Both the position numbers and the translations under genes were made by a program. A stretch of 64,000 nt of DNA, taken from NCBI GenBank assembly GCA_964036295.1, contig OZ038471.1, positions 1,713,001 to 1,777,000 of the forward strand, in the 5' to 3' direction. The notes beneath the pieces were generated by a model. It ran no database searches. It was not told the DNA's origin and was given only the letters and a program-made list of their open reading frames with translations. Shown piece by piece: positions 46,301 through 57,200 of the stretch; the first letter of the stretch is position 1, and each line of letters opens with the position of its first letter. This DNA is from Plumapathes pennacea (Eukaryota; Cnidaria; Anthozoa; Antipatharia; Myriopathidae).

Positions 46301-48431
46301 CATGAATTTAGAGGAGAAAGTTACGTATATTAGTTTACTCATTATGTACAAACTAAAACGAAAGTCCCACATTTTGATATGTGTAAGTGATTTCAATCTT
46401 ACATTCCTTTGAAAGATAAATGAGTACATGATGAGGGAAAGGAGGCTGCAGGAGCAGATCCAGCACAAAAGAAACGAGATCAGCAACAGTAGGAAAGCTG
46501 CCGCCAATGAAGTACCCGAGAGACTTGAATTTAATTTGTCGCCAGAAGATTTCGTCGGCGAAGACAACGACAACTCGGACACTGGAAGCGAGACTGGGCT
46601 GCCAAGAAGTCATATAGTGGACATAGAGACCTGCATCCCACATCCCAGAGAAAATGTTAAAGTAATGGAAGACCCCGCGAAAGAAAGTGAAGAAAACGTG
46701 GGAGCCAGTGCCAAGGCCAGCAAAATCTTCACCATCGAGAACGCCGCCAAGCCAGCAAACCGCGACAAAGAAATTGAGCTGAGTATCCTGAAAAGCCACA
46801 TGATCAACGTTTGTGATGACGTTGTGGAAATCACCCTGACGTCACCTGGTGTTGCTCCTAAAGAGGTCCGTGCCCAAGCCCCTGCTGACAAGCTCCGCGT
46901 CCCAAAAGCCAAGAAGAGGGCTTCAAAGAAGAGACGCGAAACTACTGCCCCTATAGACAACGAACCCGCGAAGAAAATCGCAGCAGACGCGGTTATCAGT
47001 ACCGCGGCCAACAAAACCTTCACCACCGACATCGCTGTTGCCCCACAGAACCGGGACGATAAAATCGAGCTGAAAACCCTGAAAAGCTACACTATCGAAG
47101 TTGATGATGACGTTGAGGAGATCACCCTGACGTCACCTAGTGTTGCTCCTAAAGAGGTCCGTGCCCAAGCCCCTGCTGACAAGCTCCGCGTCCCAAAAGC
47201 CAAGAAGAAGGCTTCAAAGAAGAGACGCGAAACTACTGCCCCTATAGACAACGAACCCGCGAAGAAAATCGCAGCAGACGCGGTTATCAGTGCCGCGGCC
47301 AACAAAACCTTCATCACCGACACCGCTGTTGCGCCACAGAGCCAGGACGATAAAATCGAGCTGAAAACCCTGAAAAGCTACACTATCGAAGTTGATGATG
47401 ACGTTGAGGAGATCAACCTGACGTCACCTAGTGTTGCTCCTAAAGAGGTCCGTGCCCAAGCCCCTGCTGACAAGCTCCGCGTCCCAAAAGCCAAGAAGAG
47501 GGCTTCAAAGAAGAGACGCGAAACTACTGCCCCTATAGACAACGAACCCGCGAAGAAAATCGCAGCAGACGCGGTTATCAGTGCCGCGGCCAACAAAACC
47601 TTCACCACCGACACCGCTGTTGCGCCACAGAACCAGGACGATAAGATCGAGCTGAAAACCCTGAAAAGCTACACTATCGAAGTTGATGATGACGTTAAGG
47701 AGATCACCCTGACGTCACCTAGTGTTGCTCCTAAAGAGGTCCGTGCCCAAGCCCCTGCTGACAAGCTCCGCGTCCCAAAAGCCAAGAAGAGGGCTTCAAA
47801 GAAGAGACGCGAAACTACTGCCCCTATAGACAACGAACCCGCGCAGAAAATCGCAGCAGACGCGGTGATCAGTGCCGCGGCCAACAAAACCTTCACCACC
47901 GACACCGCTGTTGCGCCACAGAACCAGGACGATAAAATCGAGCTGAAAACCCTAAAAAGCTACACTATCGAAGTTGATGATGACGTTGAGGAGATCACCC
48001 TGACGTCACCTAGTGTTGCTCCTAAAGAGGTCCGTGCCCAAGCCCCTGCTGACAAGCTCCGCGTCCCAAAAGCCAAGAAGAGGGCTTCAAAGAAGAGACG
48101 CGAAACTACTACCCCTATAGACAACGAACCCGCGAGGAAAATCGCAGCAGACGCGGTGATCAGTGCCGCGGCCAACAAAACCTTCACCACCGACACCGCT
48201 GTTGCGCCACAGAGCCAGGACGATAAGATCGAGCTGAAAACCCTGAAAAGCTATACTATCGAAGTTGATGATGACGTTGAGGAGATCACCCTGACGTCAC
48301 CTAGTGTTGCTCCTAAAGAAGTCCGTGCACAAGCCCCCGCTGACGAGCTCCGCGTCCCAAAAGCCAAGAAGAGGGCTTCAAAGAAGAGGCGCGAAGCTGC
48401 CGCCCCAGCTAAACCGGCCATGAAAACGTAA
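31386..48431 (+). CDS. Copy B: double-discoidin adhesion GPCR, complete (23 exons), long tail
   Basis: Predicted exons are 31386-31425, 31829-31858, 33655-33947, 34629-34779, 36922-36951, 37528-37850, 38438-38579, 39065-39219, 39550-39712, 39878-40000, 40208-40280, 40430-40514, 41058-41104, 41416-41551, 42122-42228, 42729-42831, 43256-43406, 43625-43709, 44365-44431, 44904-44995, 45456-45582, 46012-46053 and 46416-48431. They sum to 4581 bases, giving 1526 residues with no internal stop. Domain order follows copy A: signal peptide, F5/8C about 25-171 and 183-336, very short linker 337-388, GAIN/GPS 389-597 with expected cleavage before Thr584 (HM|TNFAVLM), seven helices 598-855, tail 856-1526. 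Two things are odd. The stalk exon and the next exon are merged by a deletion. The tail has six 97-residue units. An upstream ATG in frame (MSNDTELT) exists here but is blocked in A and C. Confidence 0.9.
32010..32290. repeat. Dispersed TCTGAAATA repeat, intron 2 of B (first copy)
   Basis: This is the counterpart of 10775-11060, at the same intron position, with few differences. Confidence 0.5.
33245..33545. repeat. Dispersed TCTGAAATAGGGT repeat, intron 2 of B (second copy)
   Basis: This is the counterpart of 12155-12500. It has one or two fewer subrepeats and a shorter G-rich start. Confidence 0.55.
33655..34779 (+). other. Copy B first F5/8 type C domain
   Basis: The frame is as in A from CSSPLGLQDGSIPDSALTASS to ELYGC. 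The loop before WLQV reads EPERWWRWWGA, four Trp within a few residues, unlike A or C. The rest of the domain is nearly the same as A. Confidence 0.88.
35827..35956. mobile_element. MITE-like element, intron 4 of B
   Basis: This is the same insertion as 14773-14901, with ends AGGTTGGTTTCCACTTG and inverted GAACCAACCT. Confidence 0.55.
36151..36434 (-). mobile_element. tRNA-derived SINE, intron 4 of B
   Basis: This is the same insertion as in A, with the CAGCGGTTA duplication at 36142-36150 and 36435-36443. The anticodon-like loop differs (CTTGAAA) from that in A. The head keeps the GTGGCCGAGTGG A box. Confidence 0.8.
37528..38579 (+). other. Copy B second F5/8 type C domain
   Basis: This is the canonical start CADPLGMENKTIPDSAITASS and end RVELYGC. 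The variable part reads KISERTGPERVRLHMKGETI and then YYGGWAPKNNDKLQ. The sequon in A (NTS) is NRSN here. The weak GTTGGT donor is conserved, as is the short read-through frame behind it. Confidence 0.88.
39065..39219 (+). other. Copy B fused stalk/GAIN exon
   Basis: The exon starts like the stalk exon of A and C (DQPLINPTSVQ) but after about 30 residues runs directly into the GAIN-start sequence (FTETLKSADPRNKSSLQ), which is a separate exon in A and C. One deletion has removed most of the stalk, the intron and the first codons of the next exon, and left the frame intact. This receptor has almost no mucin-like spacer. Confidence 0.85.
40674..40845. mobile_element. Pogo/Tigger-like MITE, intron 12 of B
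   Basis: This matches the element at 20509-20697 in A, with TA on both sides. It is shorter by one CTCTAAAGCGGACAC-type block. Confidence 0.68.
42359..42575. mobile_element. Pogo/Tigger-like MITE, intron 15 of B
   Basis: This matches 22261-22445 in A, with TA on both sides. One internal GGGGATTT...GAGATAAC block of about 32 bases is duplicated. Confidence 0.68.
43775..44190 (+). repeat. Tandem duplication of about 205 bases in intron 18 of B
   Basis: The segment from AGACAACAACTTATTCAGTG to the TGTTCATCTGACTTTTCTT stretch occurs twice in a row. A has it once (about 23926-24120). It is intronic. Confidence 0.75.
44452..44652. mobile_element. B-specific insertion in intron 19, unclassified
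   Basis: About 200 bases break the intron between TATGATATTTA and CTCTCTATATTTT, which are adjacent in A. The insert begins with a hairpin (GATTCAGAGACCAAA / TTTGGTCTCTGAATC) and ends with another TTTTTTGGTCTCT, so its ends are partly inverted. No clear target duplication is seen. The hairpin suggests a non-autonomous DNA element. Confidence 0.5.
46416..48431 (+). other. Copy B last exon: cytoplasmic tail with six 97-residue repeats
   Basis: After INEYMMRERRLQEQIQ and an acidic segment come one diverged unit and five nearly identical units, repeating every 291 bp from about 46704 to 48428. Each has the form AAANKTFTTDTAVAPQ, DDKIELKTLKSYTIEVDDD, EEITLTSPSVAPKEVRAQ, ADKLRVPKAKKRASKKRRET, TAPIDNEPAKKIAADAVIS. 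The KAKKRASKKRR block resembles a bipartite nuclear localisation or phospholipid-binding patch, and KRAS/RRET could be kinase sites. These are inferences. Length is unusual for a GPCR tail. Confidence 0.88.
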
Positions 48432-49301
48432 GAGGGGTGAATTCCGCGTGGCTTTTTTTTATCATATTAATATTTAAAGTAAACATTCTTTGTTGCATGC
48501 TTTTTAACAAGAGTTTCTCCAGGATTGATTGATGTAAAGAACACCAAGAAAACGTCTCACATGAAAGTTGATTTTTGGCGTAAATTTTATGCACTAAAAA
48601 GAAATTAACTTACTGTTGGGTTGTATTGGTGTTTCATTACTCCATTTCACTTCTTTTAAACGAGAATTCGACCCTGGCATAGTTTATATATATGTAGTGC
48701 CAAAATAGGCAAGGACCGAAGCTTTGACTCTGTAGAGGTCACTAAACGAAGTTGTTTCAGAGTCTTCTAAAAGAAAGTTAAGCTTGGCCTGATAGCTGCT
48801 TTACTTGTTCTGTCGGCAGCTGCGCTTCATAAACTGTAGAACGTTAGCTTTTGAATTGAAGTGTTCAACATTGCTTTGTTCAGCAATTTTACTCTATTAT
48901 ATTTGTAGGGCTGATTTATAGTAAGGCTTGAGTGGCTCCACTTGCTACTGTAAAACTGAGTGCCATATACGTCGATGAGCGCAGTTTCTCTTCTGATAAA
49001 TCAGCCAGTTCGTTGTTCCTATTTATTGATATCATGTGACTTACACTGATAAACAAAAAAATGTAGTGTAGCAACTGCCACGCGGAGTATACAATAAAAG
49101 TTGCTTAGTCAAGATTCTGTGTATCCTCAAAATTTTCGTTCACAACACGCAACAGTCCTACGCACATGCCTTGGCGCGCCAATAAAAGTAGGAAGAGCCT
49201 GGACCGTGGTAACGTAAAAGTTTTTAAACTGAGTGTGGAGGGCTTGGGGCGAGGCTGTTTGATGCCGTCATCGACCACGCTTGAATGGATTGGAGCAAAC
49301 A
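48432..49301 (+). other. 3' flank of copy B
   Basis: This matches the other 3' flanks with a large internal deletion: the join near 48828 (GCAGCTGCGCTTCATAAAC) skips DNA present in copies 0 and A. AATAAA occurs at about 49093, 0.66 kb after the stop, and is the best poly(A) candidate. No gene is seen. Confidence 0.5.
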
Positions 49302-50140
49302 CCTGGCGAAGTTGCGCCATGATCGTTTCGTATTTAATACATTAACTCAGCCAAAACAGATCTTTCTCAGCCTTGTTTTCCTCTCCTACACAAAGCTTTC
49401 AGGCGGCTCGCCCAAGCTTTTGGAGAGAAAACTGTGGCTTATTTATTCAGATATGTTTTCCAAGCTTCTCGGCCTATTTTTCCTCTCCTACACAAAGCTT
49501 TCAGGCGGCTCGCCGAGGGTGTCTCGAAACTAAGACCTCCAAATATGCGCTAAACGATTCGATCGTTTCTTGGCCTAATTCCTTTTACGGGAAGCTGGTT
49601 GAGGGAGACTTCAACAATGCAATAGCCATTTCGCACATCATTAGCCAGAAGTGCACATTTTCTCCTTTGCAGCAGGGCCTTCTGGTTGCTACCGATTAAT
49701 GACAAATCGGACAGGGCTTCTTTTGTCGACTATGTCAATTAGTAGAGCGATCGGTACGAGTCTGTATAAACCGTCGGCAGGGGTCACAACGTGAAACGCG
49801 CATAATTACAATCGTTTGAAATTATTTCTTTCGTACTCATAAAGAGGGTAGGTATTAGCTGCTTCGCATGTTGGTGAAGTTTAAAACAAATTCCGAAGAC
49901 GTGCAACATTCAAGCATTCATACTAAAGCTTTGGAACTGCGGCCGTGAAAAATATTTAGCGCCGTCCCGCCAAAATCGTGAGTGAGAGTAGCGTCAGATC
50001 CGTAGCATCCGCAAAAAAGACCAGAAGGTGAGTAAGGGTGATTCCTTCGTGATGGTGTTTTCTCCAGAAAATTGAAACCACTGCCGAGTGAAGTCAACTG
50101 ATGTGGAGGAACAATCATCGGAGCTGTTCCGCAAAATATC
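49302..50140. other. Unique intergenic DNA with a short direct duplication
   Basis: The block CCTCTCCTACACAAAGC followed by TTTCAGGCGGCTCGCC occurs twice (about 49380-49412 and 49480-49513). No gene is recognised. A 179-codon minus-strand frame (49918-50457) overlaps the next repeat region and looks non-coding. Confidence 0.4.
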
Positions 50141-50668
50141 TGTTCCACACAGCATTCTGTGCCGGCAGGTGTTTTGTTTTTTCTTAACTGCTGGCTGAGA
50201 AAAATAGCACTCATTTCGGGCTGCTGGCAAAAATAAGTCTTGCATTGCCTGCGAAAATAGACAGATTTTCCGCCTACCGCTTTGCGCGGCCGAAAAATAT
50301 GTATTCTAAAACCTGGAAGTAGTACTTTATTATTTCCGGCTGGAAAAAATAGTTGATGATCAGTTGCTGGGAGATTTTTCTCAGACTGCTCTGCTGGAAA
50401 TGGACATTCGGAAATTGCCTTCCTGGGAATATGGAACACCTTTGTGTTTGCCAGCAACAGAAAAAAAGCCGAAAAGAACTATTTTTTGGGAAGCTATCCA
50501 TTGTATTTGCACAAGGAAATGTATTTTGAGAAATATCTTCGTTGGGTGCTCTCGGATGTGCCCCGTTCGCAAGGGTTTCGACTAGAGCAAGGTACTTCAC
50601 GACCCCACAAGCTGATGCTTAAACTCTTATCGTGTTTAAATAAAGATTATCGTATCGTATCGTATCGT
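50141..50668 (+). mobile_element. Possible non-LTR retroposon end with TATCG tail
   Basis: Degenerate short repeats (GCTGGAAAA, GCCGGCAGG, TTGCTGGGAG types) lead to GTTTAAATAAAGATTATCG and a (TATCG)n tail at about 50645-50668. A short simple-sequence tail after an A/T-rich end is typical of LINE or SINE 3' ends. No reverse transcriptase is visible, so it is at most a short 5'-truncated copy. Confidence 0.4.
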
Positions 50669-50769
50669 TAGAGTTCCGGAGAATTATTGAGTGGTTCACG
50701 CTGAATTTATAAGTAGAAAAACAAGCGAAACACATTGGCTTTAGCTTTACTTCTGCATGCGCGACAGGC

Positions 50770-50926
50770 TACGTTTACACTATACCGGATAGCTTTCCGT
50801 AGCGTCGGATAGGTTCTTCGGCCAAAGTCGCTCCGGACCGATCTTTTCGTGTTTACACTGTACCGGATAGGTTTTTTCAACGGCTCAAAATCCTATCCGG
50901 TGTAGGTTAAACGTAGCCTTATGAAT
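50770..50926. mobile_element. MITE-like element with GGCTACGTTTA ends
   Basis: The left end AGGCTACGTTTACAC and CCGGATAG recur inverted at the right end (CTATCCGG...AAACGTAGCCT). The inside has a further CGTGTTTACACTGTACCGG copy. I could not find a convincing target duplication. Confidence 0.55.
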
Positions 50927-51894
50927 AAGGGGTCTTTCTTGAAGAGACGGTTCAAACCCAAAAAGCTGCCCGACAGGAGACGGGCTGCGGGCAGACTCTA
51001 GAGGACGACACCTGGGGGATCTTCAATTAAAAATATTTTGCCACCCTTTCCTTGTTCTGATGTGACTCCTGGCGTATTTTTGGATTTTATATTATAGGCC
51101 GGCCCGAGTTAAAAGCTAAAAGTCTTTGACCTCAAAATTGAAATCCCACTGAATCACTTTTGTTGACACGGAGTCTTGGCTACCAAACCCGAGTACTCTA
51201 GGGATACGAGTTTGATATTTGTTTGTTTCTGTGGGTTTGTTGTGCGTTTAAGTTCCCTTTAGCGTTTTTGCTCGCGGCTGCGGCGAGCTTAAATTTGCAA
51301 ATTCTTTTCAGGCCCAGCATATTGTTGTTTTCAGGTATCATGACAATTGGTAAAAGAAGTCCCCCCTCTAGGATTTTGAAGTTTGATTGACGTGTAAGCA
51401 AAAATACTGTTTGTATTTTAATTGGATAATGTTCACGTGCAAGCGGCGTGGAAACCTTTCTTTTCTTGGCTGAGTTTCAAAGTATGTAACGTGAGATTTT
51501 TGTTGACATATACTTGCGCTCTTGCGATTTTTGTTCATTATATTCACTTTCGCATTCTTCTTCGTCCAGCTGAAAACTAAGCGAAGGAAAGCAAACATAA
51601 TCAAACAATACCATTTCGACAAGCTGGAGTCGCTCCCGGTTGGGTTTTTCAGCTTTAACATACGCTCGTCAAACAACCGTGAATTCATCAAAACCGCGGT
51701 GATAATAGCTCTGAAATAAAACAGGCCGACTGGAAATTTAGTAAGCCTGGTAGAAGAAACGGAACTTAGAAGACGAAAAACAGATAAGTAATGAAGCGCA
51801 GGCTAGATTAATCGAAATAGTCCTGAGCATTGAGTTTGCAGTCACAAATGGACTGAACACGCTGTGAACAAAACCGCAATAATATTGTAAAAAC
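50927..51894. other. Unique intergenic DNA, no gene recognised
   Basis: The DNA is AT-rich, with overlapping short frames on both strands and no recognisable motif. Confidence 0.35.
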
Positions 51895-52665
51895 ATCGCC
51901 AGAAATTTCAGACATCCGGTCGCGCCATCTCGGAAGAGGCATCAGCTTTCACGCTGAGAGCCGCTCAAGAAATAACAAAGAAATGTATGGGATCTGATAA
52001 TAAATTGCGCTTTTCGCTTAACTGAAGCACGTTCGTAAAAATGTTTGGGCAGCATTCGGAAGCGGAAAGCTTCCTAAACACAACAGTACAAAAAATATTT
52101 ATCTCCGGTAAAATTCGATGTGTATTTTTTTGAATTTAAAATTTCGGCCGACGTAAGAAGGGATTGATAGCAGAATACGCTCAAAACCGGCTACTGTCAC
52201 TTTTTAAGCTGCATTTAATACAAGAACCTTGGGTACAACGCAAAATGTTTACCCCGTACCTGATTGTCGAAGGATTGAACATCTCCTGTGAAGCCTCAGT
52301 CAGTCCCCTGGAGCAAATTCGATGTGTACTTTTTGTGTTTGAATTTGCAGTTCACAGCCAGCCATGGCGAATACCTCCCGTGACATACGCTGACTTCGGA
52401 TGTTGATATTTTGGGCTGGGAAGCTCCAAATAGTATGAAAATTGCATCAAACGAAAGCTAATTTCAACTAGGTCGTTCAGCGGCACGTCTCCTAAACGTA
52501 GCAGTCTCTTTTTGAACCGGAAAAACCCATCCCTCCCCCACCCCACTGAGGCAAAGTACGTAACAATGTTGAATGTGTGAATGGCGCATGCTCATACCGC
52601 ACGCCGCTGGGAAAGACCGGAAGCAATCGTGGACGCAAAATGTCCGGAATTTCTGGCGATGAAGT
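51895..52665. repeat. Duplicated intergenic block (matches 7377-8143)
   Basis: Near-identical to 7377-8143. This is exactly the piece that is missing upstream of B. It ends abruptly at GATGAAGTCTCG, where unrelated sequence follows. Confidence 0.65.
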
Positions 52666-52689
52666 CTCGTTTTGCACTCCTCGCTTTCA

Positions 52690-53122
52690 ATTTATATTTG
52701 TTACAGAGCACGAATACTCGAACGCCTGATAGAAGATACGCTTTCAGTTAAAAAAAAAGAAAGAAAGAAAGAAACAGACGAGTATTGAAGCGAAGGCTGG
52801 ATTAATCCTGGCCTCTGATTAAAAATAAGTGTTCGAAGTCAAACTGTCAAAATCAACTGTGTATAAAAAGATATGTCACGCATTATTCAGCTTTTCTTGC
52901 TGGCTAACGCTTTCGCTCCTAAGCTCAAAATGCAGTCTCTCAACCTTTAGGAAGCAAGTGTGCGAGTGTTGTAATGATAATTTATAGTTCAATCAGGTTT
53001 CATTTGAGCAAGGTGTCAAAAGCCAAGTTCTCTGTACTGTGATAGTTTTCTGGTGAGAAACTGGAAGTCTCTCTTGGGAGTTCCGCTCTTATCCCCACTT
53101 TCCATTTTAGTACATTCTGTTC
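52690..53122 (-). repeat. Inverted copy of the dispersed repeat at 3466-3890
   Basis: This is the reverse complement of 3466-3890 with moderate divergence. A short (AAAG)n run lies at about 52752-52772. Confidence 0.5.
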
Positions 53123-53640
53123 TCAACCCAACTCACGCCGCGAGCTTTAATTCTGATGGAACTTCGACTAAACAAACGCTTCGTCGTTCGACTTACTCTT
53201 CATTCTGCTTGCAGAATATTGAAATATGTCAACAAGGAATAATAGAAAAAAAAAATCGACATTAAAGTGTAACAAACTTGTAGATAGCACTTTACTACAA
53301 ATGCAGGTAACAGTTGGAGTACCATGGCAGGCTACTTTTCAGCAAGATTTGAGGCCCTAATTTTACTGACCACGGATATGAATAGCTAAATTAGATAAAA
53401 ATAGAAAAATAGATGGACCGACGAACAGGTGTTAGTCAGCCAGATAAATTCACAAATAAACTGCTACACAAGATCAGACAGAATATACTATACTAATCAG
53501 CGGCGCCTTGACTCGCAAGGAATAATACTGCAATAAAAATAGGTTGTTACCGAGTCACTATGGGCTCCTTTGATACGTTTCAATCCAAATCTCCTGAATA
53601 ATGTATGCCCGGCTACGGCCAAGCGACTGGCAGCTTGAAG
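53123..53640. other. Intergenic, nothing recognised
   Basis: No similarity to the A or B flanks and no convincing frame. Confidence 0.35.
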
Positions 53641-54213
53641 GGGCTCTTTCAGAGATTTTTGAGCTAAATAGGTGCAGTTACCTGGTAGAGCCAGAAGTGA
53701 TCAATCCTCTCACTCCTAAGAGTGATCAACTTCAAATTTCTCTTTCAGTTTCTCGCCAGAAGTCTATACACAGTAGGGAGAACTTCGCTTTTGATACCTT
53801 GCTCTGATTAAAGCTCAATTCTCCACCATTTAAACATGAGTTATTCTTAAAAGGTTGGGAGAAAATGTATTAGTTGGGCTTGTGAGTGGATTTTAAAAAG
53901 GGTGGGAAAAAAGGGAAGAAAAGGATAAACACCTGGTAAAGCATTGACTGACAGCGGAAATTCAAGTCTTCTTTGCTCATGATTTCTTAATTGCGGGTTG
54001 CACAGTAAACGTTATTGCTGAATAATGATTCCAGATTATTCTAAGCGCCTCCTCAAAACAAATATTTTGTCTTTAGTGTGCGTCTGTGCCCAGGTGGTGC
54101 GATTATAGCATTTTGAGGAAGTGTTTGACTGTCCAGCTCAGTAGTGGAGGATCGGCAAAATTGAATCACTTTTTATCTGAGAGTGGATGTCCAATGACAA
54201 GTACTAATTTACA
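53641..54213 (+). promoter_or_regulatory. Proximal upstream region / 5' UTR of copy C
   Basis: This matches the proximal 500 bases before the A and B starts (GAGCTAAATAGGTGCAGTTACC onwards). C is joined to this shared region at its distal edge, so the minimal conserved promoter lies within it. Confidence 0.4.
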
Positions 54214-57200
54214 ATGAACATGAATGGACAGGCAGTACTGCTTCTTCTGTTCTGTGAGTGTGTTTCTTTTCTCTTTTAGTTTTTAGTAATGGTTGTGTAA
54301 AATTTTTGCTAAATGAGGCAGAATTAACTCCGTGTTTATAGACGGCTGATATTTCATTTCATAAAATTGTTATTGCCACCCTCATGAATCCCGCATTGCA
54401 AATCCTGCGAAATATACTTCAATTTTCATCACATACACAAAATAATTATAAACTTGGCGGTAAACGCTAGAAATTCCCGCTCCCGGCCGCTCAAATGAAA
54501 GTGAATTGCACTCAATTTAATTTCTGGCATTATTAAGGCTTAAGCTTTCATGCCCACTTCCTGACTGCATGGTCGTATATCTGTGGATATGAGACTCTTT
54601 GCTGAAACTGTGCTAAAAAGCAAGCGACATTCAGAAATTTGCTTAGCTAAAATGTGTTTTATATTTCAGATATCTTTTGGACGGTGAAAGCAGCAAAAGG
54701 TATGCACAGTTCATTTATACGTAAGATAAAAGAAAAGAAAATTAGAATTGTGTAGCTCCAAATTAAAACACTGCGTGGAATGCCACAATTAGAAAAAAAG
54801 TCAGTTAAAAACGTACCAGTAAATATGTGTGCACAAGCCATATAGGCTAGTACCGCCCTAATGCAAATGGTAGCGTTTTCAAGCATTTTAGTCTGAAATA
54901 GGGAACAGACTTTGTGTCTTTGATCTAGTGGGTAATACTTCGGTATTGAGGTTCAAACTTTGGTTCCTTTGGTTTTTTACGCTATTGGCTAGCTATATAA
55001 CCCAAACTGGGGGGATTTCAGTGGCCGGATGTATTGGTTTGACGTCGAATATTTTGGTCTGAAATATGGTAAGGAATATATAGAACCGGGCGCACACTCC
55101 AACTCGAAGTTATGACAAGTACTCCCCACCCCCCCTAACGTGGGATCTAGCCATTGCCTTTTCTGAAAAAGACCTTGAAACTTAGTATTTTAAAGACAGC
55201 TGCTCGCCTTTAGTAAACAGTCAGTTCTATACTGACTTCTCTCAACATTTGATCCTTCTTGCGCGTTTGCAGTTGTTTTTGTTTGGTTTCCGTAAGTTCT
55301 GAGTTTATCGGGCTCTTCGCTTTAGTAGCTTCCGTTTTGGTATTTATCGTTTATCGGTTTTTATTAAACTAAGCCGTCCGTCGTATTGCGTGTAGAACAC
55401 CGGCTTACCAATCGCGAGTTATTACAACACTATTCTGAACAAAACGCAAAAACGAGAAACATGCAACAGCAGTGTCGTTACGTGTCGTTACGTGTCTTTA
55501 TGCCTTTAGCATCAGTGAAAACTCAGAGTAGATGGGAAGAAATCCGTATCTGATTCTTTCGCCTTGTTCATCAGGTTTTGTGATGTCTTGATCACATTCT
55601 CTTGACCTTTCCATTAATTTTTGCATAGCCAGAGGAGCTCGTGATGTGCTCAAACTCGTAACTCTGGAAAAAAAATTCGAACTCTTTTTAATCGAATTGT
55701 GTGCGGTTTATCGCTGACAACGATGTCTGAAACTCCACGCGCCAAAAAGTGTCTTTGTAACTTATTCTTTGTGATCTTAGACACAGTCTTATGGTTCAGA
55801 TGATTCACTTTAAAGTAACCTGAGGTTTAAATAGTCAACTGTGCAAAATAATCTTTGTTCTTCTGTGTGAAAATGTGCAATCTACTATCATGGTCGACCT
55901 AGGGGTTCATGGCAGTGTCTGGTTGAGGCGAGCGTTGATCGAGAAAATTTCGCATTTTGAAATGAAGTCTGTCAGGTCGCCATTCCTGGCCAATAGATTA
56001 CTTCTCTGGCTCTCCACAAGTTACTATAGTTTAGGCAACTAACATCATAATAACTTTAAAAATTATCGAAATGCACGGCCAAGCAAAAATAGTGATCAGA
56101 TTAACGTTGTGCCCCCATATATAAGTCATATAGGTATGGTATCATTTTCAGCATTTTTAGTCTGAAATAGGGTATCGATTTTGAGCCTTTGTATGGTCTG
56201 GAATAGGGTACAAGATTTTGATATTTAGTATGAAATAAGGTCGAAATTGCACATTTTGGTCTAAAAACGCTCAATAATGGAACATTTTGGTCTGAAATAG
56301 GGTCGAAAATCGCAAAGTTTGGTCTGATATAGGGTAAGGGTTTTCAGTTCCGAGCCGCGCACTCCCAGCCAAAACTTTGAGGAGTACCCTCAACCCCGGG
56401 CGTTGTGCATGGACCCGCAAAGGATCATGTTTGGGGAGGATGATGTATAGATTAAAAATATGTTGCTGAATGTGAGGTGTCAGTTTGTATAAGTTCCGCA
56501 CCCTGTTCTCTGTAGAATGCAGCTCTCCACTGGGAATGCAGGACCGCTCCATCCCAGACTCCGCCTTAAATGCCAGTAGTGCCGAGTCGTGCTGTCCTGC
56601 AAACCAATCCCGTCTGAACAGCAGTAGGGGCTGGGTACCAGAAATGTTCCGGAAGCGGAAGCACGCCGGCCAATGGTTACAAGTGCATTTCACAAATGTA
56701 ACCAACATAACTGCCATAGCAACTCAGGGTCATTTTCAGCACAACTATTGGACAAAGTCTTACTCGGTGTACTACAGCTTTGATGGAACACAGTTTCAGC
56801 CGTACCACCAACAGGTAGAGTAAATATTCCGCATCTTTAAAGTTCTTGTGAAACAATGCAATGTTTAAGCTCTTGAGCGCTATCACAGAGAAGTACTCCT
56901 GAACAGTAGTTAATAAAATACAAATGGTCACGAGTCGTTAACTTCTTAGCACCTCCGGAGAAGGGAAAGCGAGGGAGAATGGAACGAGCGCACACTGGCA
57001 GGTGGTAACTAAACCTGTGTCCGGTTGTTCAAAACTCGATAACTTTTTCACTCCCAAGCTCAGGACACAAGTTCTTCAAACCAAAAATTAAGAAGGTCCA
57101 CGAGTGATGAAATGAGAATTGATATCTCAGTCAGTTTTTAATTTAGTAAAGTATCAAATGCCACGTTCTCCATACTGTATAATACATATTTCTGGTTCCG

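Noticed and set aside
47087..48196. Series of identical 78-codon minus-strand frames spaced 291 bp
   Set aside because: They are antisense shadows of the tail repeat; the plus strand is a continuous coding exon.
49918..50457. 179-codon minus-strand frame
   Set aside because: It overlaps degenerate short repeats ahead of a TATCG tail and shows no domain or splice context.
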